Source: CAZALT01 sp964485515 (GTDB taxonomy: Bacteria; Actinomycetota; Acidimicrobiia; Acidimicrobiales; Acidimicrobilacustridaceae). From it: a stretch of 31,419 nucleotides of DNA. The notes under the pieces are model-generated. The model saw only the letters and a list, made by a program, of their open reading frames with translations. It was not told the DNA's origin and ran no database searches. This document shows, in pieces, positions 17,152 through 23,770 of this stretch (positions are counted from its first letter, which is position 1; the number at the start of each line of letters is the position of its first letter). Location of the stretch: the NCBI GenBank assembly GCA_964485515.1, contig CAZALT010000020.1:1-31419 (forward strand), given 5' to 3'. Both the position numbers and the translations under genes were made by a program.

Positions 17152-17576
17152 CCGTGCTGGGTGTGGGACTCGATCTCGTCGGGCTGGCCGCGTTCGACCA
17201 GCAGTTGACCGATTCGGCGTCGGACTTCGCGGCCGCGACGTTCACCGCTGGCGAGCTGGCAGCCGCCGAGTCGGGACCAGGCCGTCGCTCCGAGCGGTTG
17301 GCGGCGCGGTTCGCCGCCAAGGAGGCGTTCGTGAAGGCATGGGGGTCCATCCGCGTGGGGTCGGCACCGGCGCTCGATCCCTCCGTGCTCGACCTCCGCG
17401 AGATCGAGCTCGTGCTCGACGGCTTCGGCCGCCCCTCGCTGCGCCTGCACGGAACCGTGGCCGCATCGTTCGAGGCCTCGACGAGGCTGCTGAGTCCGCG
17501 CAGTCCACTCGACATCGCCGTCTCGCTCACCCACGACCCGCCCGTGGCCGGAGCCGTGGTCGTGCTCTCGGCCTAG
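17148..17576 (+). CDS. acpS: Holo-[acyl-carrier-protein] synthase (4'-phosphopantetheinyl transferase)
   Basis: A 142-residue AcpS-type transferase that moves phosphopantetheine from CoA onto the conserved serine of an ACP, here most likely that of the adjacent FAS. Motifs are VLGVGLDLV near the N-terminus (the Mg-binding GxD region), RFAAKEAFVKAWG with the KExxxKA signature, and SLTHD near the C-terminus. GTG 17148 was chosen because the family begins a few residues before GVGLDLV; an upstream in-frame extension to 17010 is repeat-rich and unlike the family. acpS next to fas is also the arrangement in mycobacteria. Translation is probably coupled to the small ORF in front of it. Confidence 0.93.
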   Translation: MTVLGVGLDLVGLAAFDQQLTDSASDFAAATFTAGELAAAESGPGRRSERLAARFAAKEAFVKAWGSIRVGSAPALDPSVLDLREIELVLDGFGRPSLRLHGTVAASFEASTRLLSPRSPLDIAVSLTHDPPVAGAVVVLSA

Positions 17577-17594
17577 CCGGATCGGGCAAGACCG

Positions 17595-17648
17595 GTCGTG
17601 GCGGTCGTGGCGGTCGTGGCGGTCGTGGTGGTCGTGGCGGTCGTGGCC
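17595..17648. repeat. 9-bp tandem repeat in the acpS-SLH intergenic region
   Basis: Six units of GTCGTGGCG type follow each other; the fourth and sixth carry one change each. They fill much of the 124-bp gap between acpS and the next gene, upstream of that gene's -10 element. Confidence 0.9.
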
Positions 17649-17687
17649 GTCGCGTCGGGGTGCCACGGTTCGCGGGGCGGACCCTCC

Positions 17688-17693
17688 TATCGT
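17688..17693 (+). promoter_or_regulatory. -10 element for leaderless transcript of the SLH gene
   Basis: TATCGT is followed by 7 nt and the ATG at 17701, the spacing expected for transcription starting at the start codon. There is no ribosome site before this ATG. Confidence 0.55.
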
Positions 17694-17700
17694 TGCTCGG

Positions 17701-18927
17701 ATGCACCCCGTTCCGATGTGTCGGTCACCTCGAACCCGGCTCGGGACGCTCGCGGGAGTGATCGCCGTGATCGCTGTGGTCGTCGGTGTCCTCGTCGCTC
17801 CCGCCGCTCCGATCGGAGCGGCAACCGTCACCCAGACCAACGCGTGTCGGTGGCTCACCGGGGAGCTGGTCCCGATGGAGCTCACCGTCTCGGGTTCGGG
17901 GACGCCGACGAACCCCGCCTACCTCGGGACCCTGACCCTGTCGTCGGTCACGGTCAGCGGTGCGATGCCCTGGTGGGCGGCCCAGGTCGCCTACGACCTC
18001 GGCCTCATCAAGGCCGGTCCGAACACGATCCCCCTCGCGGTCCGACTGACGATCGGTGCCACCGGTGCGTCACCGGCGGCCCAGGACGTCGTCGCCTGGG
18101 TGACGGCTTCGGTCACCTTCGATCCCAATCAGCCGTTCACCCCCGCGGCCCAGGCCGGTCACATCATCAAGGTCACGAACCTCGTGATGCCGTCCTCGAC
18201 CTGGACCCGCACCGGACAAGCTGCACCGACCTTTCGTCAGAGGGCGTTGACGGTGCGACTCAACCCCGGCACGCCGACCTCGGTGCAGGTGCTCCGGGAC
18301 TGCTTCCCCGCGACGTGGACCACCGACGACGTGCCGGTGGCCACACCGGTCACGCCCAGTCCGTTCGCGGTGGTCGGTTCGAGCCTGCCCGATCCCCGGT
18401 TCTCCGATGTGAAGTACGGCCATCCGTTCTTCCGGGAGGTCGAGTGGGCCGCGGCCGAGGACGTCGCGACCGGCTACGCGGACGGAACGTTCCGTCCGAC
18501 GAACGTCGTGAACCGTCAGGCGTTCGCGTCGTTCCTCTACAAGGCAGCCGGGGCGCCGCCGGTGTCGGTGCCGTCGGGCCCGACGGCCTTTCCCGACGTG
18601 CCGAGGACCCACGCGTTCTTCCACGCGATCGAGTGGGCCCGTCAGCACCAGATCATCGCCGGCTACGTCGACGGCACCTTCAAGCCCACGGCGCCGGTCA
18701 CGCGCCAGGCCGCGGCCCAGTGGATCATGCGGGCCACCGGCAGGTCGGCGGCGACGCCGTCGGTGGCGCCGTTCCGCGACGTGTCGCTCAACCACCCGTT
18801 CGTGTCCGCGATCGCGTGGCTCGAAGTCCAAGGCATCGCCACCGGCCACTCGGATGGCACGTTCCGCCCGGGCGCCACCGTCGCTCGCCAAGCGGCGGCC
18901 GCCTGGCTCCAGCGCGCCCACAGCTGA
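17701..18927 (+). CDS. Secreted protein with three C-terminal SLH domains
   Basis: A 408-residue exported protein. Residues 1-41 form a signal peptide: Arg-containing n-region, hydrophobic stretch GVIAVIAVVVGVLVAPAA, and probable cleavage after GAA. Residues 42-215 are a Thr/Val-rich, probably beta-structured region with two cysteines that I do not recognise. Three S-layer homology domains follow at about 235-280, 298-343 and 358-405, each with FxDV...HPF...I.W...IATGY.DGTF.P...V.RQ. SLH domains normally bind pyruvylated secondary cell-wall polymers, so the protein probably sits on the cell surface. It shares its SLH architecture with the M23 protein at 26467-28542. Confidence 0.9.
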   Translation: MHPVPMCRSPRTRLGTLAGVIAVIAVVVGVLVAPAAPIGAATVTQTNACRWLTGELVPMELTVSGSGTPTNPAYLGTLTLSSVTVSGAMPWWAAQVAYDLGLIKAGPNTIPLAVRLTIGATGASPAAQDVVAWVTASVTFDPNQPFTPAAQAGHIIKVTNLVMPSSTWTRTGQAAPTFRQRALTVRLNPGTPTSVQVLRDCFPATWTTDDVPVATPVTPSPFAVVGSSLPDPRFSDVKYGHPFFREVEWAAAEDVATGYADGTFRPTNVVNRQAFASFLYKAAGAPPVSVPSGPTAFPDVPRTHAFFHAIEWARQHQIIAGYVDGTFKPTAPVTRQAAAQWIMRATGRSAATPSVAPFRDVSLNHPFVSAIAWLEVQGIATGHSDGTFRPGATVARQAAAAWLQRAHS

Positions 18928-19007
18928 CGTGGTGCACTGATCACTGACCGGGTTCTGGAACTCGCCGTCCCTGCGCGCCAGCGCCGGGAGCTGCGGGTTC
19001 TTCGATC

Positions 19008-19028
19008 ACGGGGCTCTCCCCGTAACCT
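19008..19028 (+). promoter_or_regulatory. Hairpin plus -10 element upstream of the M24 peptidase
   Basis: TAACCT (19023-19028) lies 6 nt before the GTG at 19035, fitting a leaderless start. It overlaps a perfect inverted repeat, ACGGGG-CTCT-CCCCGT (19008-19023), which could be an operator or chance GC pairing. No ribosome site precedes the GTG. Confidence 0.5.
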
Positions 19029-19034
19029 CGTCGG

Positions 19035-20174
19035 GTGACTTCCTCGTCCTCTGACCAACGCTCCCGCGAGCGCGTGCATGCCGACCGGCTGGCTCGGGTT
19101 CGGGCGTCGATGGCCGATCGGGAGGTCGACACGCTGCTGTTGTCGGTGGGGCCCGACCTGCCGTGGCTCATCGGCTACGAGGCGATGCCGCTCGAGCGGC
19201 TGACGATGCTGGTGGTGCCCCTCGAAGGCGAACCGACCCTGGTGGTGCCCAACCTCGAGGTGCCCCGCGTGGTCGCCGAGCCCGGCTTCTCGATCGCGGG
19301 CTGGGGCGAGACCGACGACCCCATCGACCTCGTCTCGGACCTGGTGGAGGGCTCCGCCTTGGCCATCGGGGACCGCACCTGGAGCCGGTTCACCGTGCAC
19401 CTCCAGCACGCCTTGCCGGCTGCCACCTGGCGCAACGCCAGCGAGGTCGTCGGCCCGCTGCGTGCGGTCAAGGACGCGGCCGAGATCGACGCGTTGGCCA
19501 AGGCCGGTGCCGCGGTCGACCGGATCGCCGCCGACCTCCAGGCCGGGAACATCCCCCTGATCGGACGCACCGAGGCCGAGGTGTCGGCCGACCTCGGTCG
19601 TCGCATCGTCGCCGAAGGCCACGACCGGGTGAACTTCGCCATCGTGGCCGCGGGGGCCAACGCGGCGAGCCCGCATCACGAGGCCGGCGATCGGGTGATC
19701 GAGGCCGGCGAGATCGTGCTGTGCGACTTCGGCGGGACCATGGCCGACGACACCGGTGCGGGGTACTGCTCCGACATCACGCGGTGCGTGCACACCGGTG
19801 AACCGCCCGCCGAGCTGGCCGAGCTGTACGCCGTGCTGCGCCGGGCGCAGGCGGATTCGGTGGCGGCTGCGGTGGTGGGCACGACCTGCGAGGACGTCGA
19901 CGCGGCGGCCCGCGACGTCATCGCCGCGGCCGGCTACGGCGACCGTTTCGTGCATCGGACCGGTCACGGCATCGGGGTCGAGGAGCACGAGGATCCGTAC
20001 ATCGTGGCGGGCAACACCACGCCGCTCGCGCCCGGCCACGCCTTCTCGATCGAGCCGGGGATCTACGTGCCGGGCAGGTGGGGGGCGCGCCTCGAGGACA
20101 TCGTGGTGGCCACGACCGAGGGCCCCCGTCCCCTCAACACGGTGGATCACGGACTGGCGGTGGTGGACGCGTGA
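19035..20174 (+). CDS. M24 family metallopeptidase (Xaa-Pro aminopeptidase-like)
   Basis: A 379-residue pita-bread-fold metallopeptidase. Residues 1-150 form the N-terminal creatinase-like domain, with LLSVGPDLPWLIGYEAMPLERLTMLVVP; residues 155-375 are the catalytic domain. All five dinuclear-metal ligands are present: D231 (LCDFGG), D247 (CSDITR), H311 (GHGIGVEEHE), E340 (SIEPGIYVPG) and E354 (RLEDIV). Such enzymes release N-terminal residues ahead of proline in the cytosol. No signal peptide is seen. Creatinase-like activity on a different C-N bond cannot be excluded from sequence. It appears to be a single-gene unit with its own leaderless promoter. Confidence 0.92.
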   Translation: MTSSSSDQRSRERVHADRLARVRASMADREVDTLLLSVGPDLPWLIGYEAMPLERLTMLVVPLEGEPTLVVPNLEVPRVVAEPGFSIAGWGETDDPIDLVSDLVEGSALAIGDRTWSRFTVHLQHALPAATWRNASEVVGPLRAVKDAAEIDALAKAGAAVDRIAADLQAGNIPLIGRTEAEVSADLGRRIVAEGHDRVNFAIVAAGANAASPHHEAGDRVIEAGEIVLCDFGGTMADDTGAGYCSDITRCVHTGEPPAELAELYAVLRRAQADSVAAAVVGTTCEDVDAAARDVIAAAGYGDRFVHRTGHGIGVEEHEDPYIVAGNTTPLAPGHAFSIEPGIYVPGRWGARLEDIVVATTEGPRPLNTVDHGLAVVDA

Positions 20175-20268
20175 GGGCGACCTCCCGCCGAACTGGCTGG
20201 ACACCTACGCCGAATAGCCCGGGTCTTCCCAGCCAGAACGGGCGTGATCGGACGCGGGGGGTGGCCCG

Positions 20269-21126
20269 GTGATCGGGTTCGACGGGGCGTCGCTCCTGCT
20301 GCAGTGGGCCTTCGGTGGTCTGGTGTTCCTGTGGGTCACGACCCGGCGGCGCGAAGTCGGGCTCGGCTACGGCTGGATGATGCGCGGCACCTACGGCCTC
20401 ATGGCCGCGGGCGCCTTCTACGTCGGACAGTTCGTCATCGAACCGCTCGCGGTGCGCGACGTGGCGTCGCTGCTCACCGCGGTTGCGACCTTCGCCGCGC
20501 TCGGCGTTTCGATCGTGCGCCGCAAGGCCGGGGTGTCCGGCCAGATGGCGCTGGCCGAGGCGCGCTCGGAGCGCGTGGCGTCTATGACCGGCATCGATCG
20601 CGAAGCCGCCGACAAGGTCGAAGGGGCCAAGGAGTTCCCGCCGTGGCTCGACCTCATCGCTCCCTCGATCGCGGTGTTCGGCGTGATCGGTTCGGCGGTC
20701 GATGCCGGCGGCCCCCACTGGCTGGCTATCGCCCGGTTCCTCGTCGGCGGCCTGTTCATGGGCGTGATCACCGACGCCATGCTCCTGGGTCACTGGTACC
20801 TGGTGCAGCCCGGCCTGCCTCGTGCTCCGCTGCTCGAGCTGGTGCGGTGGACGCTCATCATCTGGATCCCCGAGATCGTGTTGCTTCTCGTCCCGACCGG
20901 GATGTGGTCGGTCATCAACGGCACGATCGACGACGGCTACGGCGGGCTGCTCGGCTGGTTCTGGCTCGCCTGCGCCGTCACGACGGGGGGTTTGCTGGTG
21001 GTCACCCGCCTCGCACTGAAGGAGCGCCAGTACTCGGCGGTCATGGCGGCCACGGGTCTGCTCTACCTGGCGATCCTCACGGTGTTCGGCACCGACCTCG
21101 TGGCCCGGGCCCTGCTTGCCAACTGA
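20269..21126 (+). CDS. Uncharacterised polytopic membrane protein (about 8 TM)
   Basis: A 285-residue integral membrane protein that I cannot assign to a family. Hydrophobic segments lie at about 7-25, 37-57, 63-83, 127-146, 151-177, 185-209, 222-245 and 258-280. A charged cytosolic-type loop (about 85-125, AEARSERVASMTGIDREAAD) sits between TM3 and TM4. The GTG start at 20269 follows a G-rich run (20256-20261) at ribosome-site distance. The HWYLVQPGLP stretch after TM5 is the most distinctive motif. It sits 94 bp behind the M24 gene and its stop codon lies at the edge of a tandem repeat. No catalytic motif is evident. Confidence 0.8.
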   Translation: MIGFDGASLLLQWAFGGLVFLWVTTRRREVGLGYGWMMRGTYGLMAAGAFYVGQFVIEPLAVRDVASLLTAVATFAALGVSIVRRKAGVSGQMALAEARSERVASMTGIDREAADKVEGAKEFPPWLDLIAPSIAVFGVIGSAVDAGGPHWLAIARFLVGGLFMGVITDAMLLGHWYLVQPGLPRAPLLELVRWTLIIWIPEIVLLLVPTGMWSVINGTIDDGYGGLLGWFWLACAVTTGGLLVVTRLALKERQYSAVMAATGLLYLAILTVFGTDLVARALLAN

Positions 21127-21198
21127 TCCAACCGGCCCAACTGATCCAACCGGCCCAACCAGCCCAACTGATCCAACCAGCCCAACTGATCCAAATTG
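21120..21198. repeat. 9/18-bp tandem repeat at the end of the membrane-protein gene
   Basis: Built from two related 9-bp units, CAACTGATC and CAACCGGCC (or CAACCAGCC), alternating as an 18-bp period for about four periods, with one 9-bp unit unpaired and the last unit diverged. It begins at the last codons of the membrane protein, includes its stop, and fills the gap toward Ku. Confidence 0.9.
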
Positions 21199-21289
21199 CG
21201 TTGAACTTGAGCGGAAGCCGGACAGGATCAACGCCAGAAGCGTGGTTTGCGTCTGACAGGTGAAACCGGGCGGCTCGACGGAGCGGTGG

Positions 21290-21295
21290 CACACT
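21290..21295 (+). promoter_or_regulatory. Candidate -10 element for the Ku gene
   Basis: CACACT lies 6 nt before the ATG at 21302 and there is no clear ribosome site, consistent with a leaderless start. The hexamer keeps only the A2 and T6 positions of the consensus, so support is modest. Confidence 0.35.
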
Positions 21296-21301
21296 GTCTC
21301 C

Positions 21302-22336
21302 ATGCCGAAAGCCATCTGGAGTGGGGCGATCAGCTTCGGGCTGGTCAACATCCCGGTGAAGCTCTACAGCGCCATCAGCCGCAAGACCGTGCGCTTCAAC
21401 CAGATCGACTCGCAGACCAACGCCCGGGTCAAGCAGAAGCGCGTCTCTGCCGAGACCGGCGAGGAGGTCCCCTGGGACAACATCGTCAAGGGCTACGAGA
21501 TGCCGGGAGGCTCCTACATCATCGTCACCGATGACGAGCTCGCCCAGCTCGACCCCAAGGCCGTTCGCACCATCGAGATCGAGGAGTTCGTCGACCTCGA
21601 CGAGATCGACCCCATCTTCTTCGACGCCGCCTACTACCTGGGCCCGGAGCGGTCCTCGAAGCCGTACGCGCTGCTGTGCCAGGCGCTGGAGGAGTCGGGC
21701 AAGGTCGGCATCGCCCACTTCGTGATGCGCACCAAGCAGTACCTGGCTGCCATCCGTCCCGAGAACGGTGTGCTCCTGCTCTCCACCATGGTGTACCCCG
21801 ACGAGATCAACGATCCGACTGAGATCCCCGGTCTCGACGAAGTCGAGGACGCCGAGGTCACCAAGAAGGAGCTCGACATGGCCCGCAGCCTCATCGAGTC
21901 GCTCTCCTCGGAGTTCGTGCCGGAGACGTTCAAAGACACCTACCGCGAGGCCGTGCTCGAGCTCATCGAGGCCAAGACCTCTGGCGTCGAGATCACCACG
22001 GGTGAGCAAGCAGCCGAGCCCACCAACGTCATCGACCTCATGGCCGCCCTCGAGAAGTCGGTGGCCGCGGCACGTGAGGCACGCGGTCGTCACCCCACGT
22101 CGGAGGACTCGTCGGGCTCGGACGACGCTGATCGAAGCGACGACGCTGATCGAAGCGACGACTCGGAGGACGACGACGCCAAGCCGGCAAAGGGGACCGC
22201 GTCGCAGGTCGCCACGAAGAAGGCAGCCAAGAAGGCCCCGGCCAAGAAGAAGGCCCCGGCGAAGAAGAAGGCCCCGGCGAAGAAGGCGGCCAAGAAAGCG
22301 CCGGCCAAGAAGGCCCCGGCCCGCAAGTCGGCCTGA
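21302..22336 (+). CDS. ku: Non-homologous end-joining DNA end-binding protein Ku
   Basis: A 358-residue bacterial Ku homodimer subunit. It opens with MPKAIWSGAISFGLVNIPVK, a hallmark of the family, and continues with the Ku core to about residue 255 (RVSAETGEEVPWDNIVKGYE; YYLGPERSSKPYALLCQALE; GIAHFVMRTKQYLAAIRPE). The tail beyond 265 is disordered, first acidic (DDADRSDD repeats), then strongly basic with alternating KKAPAKK units near residues 300-358. Lys-rich tails in actinobacterial Ku proteins help DNA binding and recruit repair partners. Ku binds double-strand ends and recruits LigD-type enzymes; the next gene encodes a LigD-type polymerase, 55 bp downstream. Confidence 0.96.
   Translation: MPKAIWSGAISFGLVNIPVKLYSAISRKTVRFNQIDSQTNARVKQKRVSAETGEEVPWDNIVKGYEMPGGSYIIVTDDELAQLDPKAVRTIEIEEFVDLDEIDPIFFDAAYYLGPERSSKPYALLCQALEESGKVGIAHFVMRTKQYLAAIRPENGVLLLSTMVYPDEINDPTEIPGLDEVEDAEVTKKELDMARSLIESLSSEFVPETFKDTYREAVLELIEAKTSGVEITTGEQAAEPTNVIDLMAALEKSVAAAREARGRHPTSEDSSGSDDADRSDDADRSDDSEDDDAKPAKGTASQVATKKAAKKAPAKKKAPAKKKAPAKKAAKKAPAKKAPARKSA
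22121..22156 (+). repeat. Exact 18-bp duplication in the acidic part of the Ku tail
   Basis: GACGACGCTGATCGAAGC occurs twice without mismatch (22121-22138 and 22139-22156), encoding DDADRS twice. It marks the change from the Ku core to the charged tail. Confidence 0.9.
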
Positions 22337-22365
22337 TCGGTCGACAAGAAGACATGAGCTGAGCT

Positions 22366-22397
22366 GAGCCGACCCGTGCCCGAGCCGACCCGTGTCT
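22366..22397 (+). repeat. 16-bp duplication across the start of the LigD-polymerase gene
   Basis: GAGCCGACCCGTG is repeated with a 16-bp period, so a GTG occurs at both 22376 and 22392. Only the second opens the long polymerase frame; the first gives a 7-codon ORF ending at 22399, inside the start of the polymerase gene. Confidence 0.75.
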
Positions 22398-23303
22398 GAG
22401 CCGAAGAAGTCGCTGGTCCAGATCGACGGCCACCAGCTCCAGCTGAGCAACCTGGACAAGGTCCTGTACCCCGAGGTGGGGTTCACCAAGGGTGAGGTCA
22501 TCGACTACTACGCCCGCATCGCCCCGGTGATGCTGGCCCACCTGGGAGACCGCTGCGTCACCCTGCGCCGGTGGCCCAACGGTGTCGACGACAAGACCTT
22601 CTTCCAGAAGCGCTGCCCCGAGCACCGGCCAGACTGGGTGCCGGTGGCGCTCGGGGCGGGGGACCGGGGCGGCGACATCAACTACTGCGTGCTCGACTCC
22701 ACCGCCGCGCTCGTGTGGGCCGCCAACCTCGCTGCGCTCGAGCTGCACACGCCGATGAGTCGGGCTCCCGACCCGCAGAACCCGACGATGGTGGTGTTCG
22801 ACCTCGACCCGGGTTCACCCGCCGGCATGACCGAGTGCGCCCAGGTCGGGCTCGCTCTCCACGACACGCTCGGCGCGCTCGGGCTGGAGCTGCTGGCCAA
22901 GACCTCGGGGTCGAAGGGCCTCCAGATCTACCTGCCGCTCAACGTCGAGTCGACCGGCCCCGCGGACGGCCGCGAGTTCGCCCTTGCCGTGGCGCAGCTC
23001 ATGGAGAAGCAGATGAAGGGCCTGGTGGTGGTCGACCAGACCAAGGCCATCCGCAAGAGCAAGGTCCTCATCGACTGGAGCCAGAACACGGGCCAGAAGA
23101 CCACGGTGTGCGCCTATTCCCTGCGGGCCAAGGCGTCGCCCACGGTGTCGACCCCGGTGACGTGGGACGAGGTGTCGGCCGCGGCCGACGGCGACGACCC
23201 GCTCTACTTCGAGAGCGACGACGTGCTGGCGAGGGTCGACCGCCATGGCGACCTCTTCGCCGACGCTGCCACGCTGGAGCAGGAGCTTCCCCGGTTCGGC
23301 TGA
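22392..23303 (+). CDS. Stand-alone LigD-type DNA polymerase/primase domain (archaeo-eukaryotic primase fold)
   Basis: A 303-residue NHEJ polymerase of the LigD PolDom family. Motifs are LSNLDKVLYPEVGFTKGEVI near the N-terminus, RWPNGVDDKTFFQK, the catalytic aspartates in VVFDLDPG, KTSGSKGLQIYLPL, and KVLIDWSQNTGQKTTVCAYS. It fills gaps at broken ends before ligation and prefers ribonucleotides in characterised relatives. No ligase or phosphoesterase domain is attached and none follows. In many LigD enzymes the SGxKG motif is followed by xH; here it is LQ, which I believe occurs in the LigC-associated branch, but I could not check. The GTG start at 22392 has no strong ribosome site. It is probably co-transcribed with ku. 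Confidence 0.93.
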   Translation: MSEPKKSLVQIDGHQLQLSNLDKVLYPEVGFTKGEVIDYYARIAPVMLAHLGDRCVTLRRWPNGVDDKTFFQKRCPEHRPDWVPVALGAGDRGGDINYCVLDSTAALVWAANLAALELHTPMSRAPDPQNPTMVVFDLDPGSPAGMTECAQVGLALHDTLGALGLELLAKTSGSKGLQIYLPLNVESTGPADGREFALAVAQLMEKQMKGLVVVDQTKAIRKSKVLIDWSQNTGQKTTVCAYSLRAKASPTVSTPVTWDEVSAAADGDDPLYFESDDVLARVDRHGDLFADAATLEQELPRFG

Positions 23304-23404
23304 CGGTTCCTGGTTCCGCCGAGGTTCGCGGGCTCGGTGGCTATGAGGGCCCTGAGGCGTGCTCTTTCCGCCGAGGTCGACCACGGGCCGACGGGTGAAG
23401 CGGC

Positions 23405-23680
23405 TCACTCGAGGATGCGGAACACCTTGTCGCGGTTCGTGTGTCCCGAGAGGAGCTCGAGGCGACGTACGGGAATGCCGAGGTGGCCGGCGAGGAGCTT
23501 GGCGACCGCGATGTTGGCCTTGCCGTCGGTGGGCGCGGCTGTGGTCCGCACGACGAGTCGACCGTTGCGCTCTCCGCCGACCTCGTCCCGCTTGGCCCGG
23601 GGGATCACTCGCACGGCGAGCTTGTCGGGCAGGGGGTCGGGCAGGGGGTCGGGGAGACGGTCGGGGAGACGGTCGGGCAC
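23405..23680 (-). CDS. DUF167/YggU family protein
   Basis: A 91-residue protein of the YggU (UPF0235) family, whose function is not established. The conserved core runs from LAVRVIPRAKRDEV to KVFRILE and includes APTDGKANIAVAKLLAGHLG, the most characteristic stretch of the family. The first 20 residues are an extra repetitive segment (PDRL and PDPL units) not usual for the family. Its GTG start follows a leaderless-type promoter (23687-23692), and the operator at 23704-23721 lies just upstream, shared with the divergent exporter operon. Confidence 0.88.
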   Translation of the reverse strand: MPDRLPDRLPDPLPDPLPDKLAVRVIPRAKRDEVGGERNGRLVVRTTAAPTDGKANIAVAKLLAGHLGIPVRRLELLSGHTNRDKVFRILE

Positions 23681-23683
23681 GGT
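23624..23683 (-). repeat. 12-bp tandem repeat encoding the N-terminus of the DUF167 protein
   Basis: Five 12-bp units starting GTCGGG (plus-strand view) at 23624, 23636, 23648, 23660 and 23672 encode alternating PDPL and PDRL tetrapeptides. The repeat reaches the start codon. Confidence 0.85.
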
Positions 23684-23686
23684 CCA

Positions 23687-23692
23687 ACACTA
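23687..23692 (-). promoter_or_regulatory. -10 element for the DUF167 gene
   Basis: Read on the minus strand, TAGTGT is followed by TGGACC and then the GTG start at 23680, the leaderless spacing of 6 nt. Its -35 region falls inside the operator at 23704-23721. Confidence 0.55.
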
Positions 23693-23703
23693 GGCCGCGA
23701 TCC

Positions 23704-23721
23704 TGTTAGGGATACCTAACA
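23704..23721. promoter_or_regulatory. 18-bp operator shared with the siderophore/FAS intergenic region
   Basis: TGTTAGG-GATA-CCTAACA is a perfect 7-bp inverted repeat with a 4-bp spacer, in DNA that is otherwise GC-rich. The core at 7333-7350 has the same length and matches 13 of the 14 arm bases. The site covers the expected -35 positions of both divergent genes (DUF167 and the exporter), which suggests repression. The DNA-binding protein is not encoded in this window. Confidence 0.8.
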
Positions 23722-23730
23722 CTCGTGGGC

Positions 23731-23736
23731 TACGGT
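23731..23736 (+). promoter_or_regulatory. -10 element of the ABC exporter operon
   Basis: TACGGT is followed by 7 nt and an ATG at 23744 that opens an 8-codon leader ORF. The same hexamer and spacing precede the GNAT gene at 31193. Confidence 0.55.
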
Positions 23737-23743
23737 GCAACGC

Positions 23744-23770
23744 ATGTGTGAGCGAGGGCGATCCCGATGA
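23744..23770 (+). CDS. Candidate 8-codon leader peptide of the exporter operon
   Basis: ATG 23744 opens the peptide MCERGRSR, whose TGA stop overlaps the ATG of the ABC ATPase gene (ATGA, 23767-23770). The ATG sits where a leaderless transcript from the TACGGT box would begin. It could serve to load ribosomes for the ATPase gene or to sense translation of its Cys or Arg codons. It is too short for any homology, so it remains a hypothesis. Confidence 0.4.
   Translation: MCERGRSR

Noticed and set aside
17010..17576. Longer acpS reading from 17010
   Set aside because: The added 46 residues are repeat-rich and precede the usual AcpS start; GTG 17148 fits the family length and the GTGA overlap.
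7644..17885. Long minus-strand open frames opposite FAS (7644-9356, 9429-11309, 14786-16180, 15555-17885)
   Set aside because: They are antisense shadows of a gene with intact domains throughout; no family motifs or ribosome sites support them.
19008..19023. Intrinsic terminator of the SLH gene
   Set aside because: The stem is short, has no T-run, and overlaps the -10 element of the next gene; an operator or chance is more likely.
465..21198. CRISPR-like arrays at the tandem repeats
   Set aside because: Units are 9-21 bp, directly adjacent without unique spacers, and no cas genes are present.
18663..22501. Long minus-strand frames opposite the M24 gene and Ku (18663-20204, 20134-21351, 21077-22501)
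   Set aside because: They are repeat-derived or antisense to recognised genes, with no domain signature.
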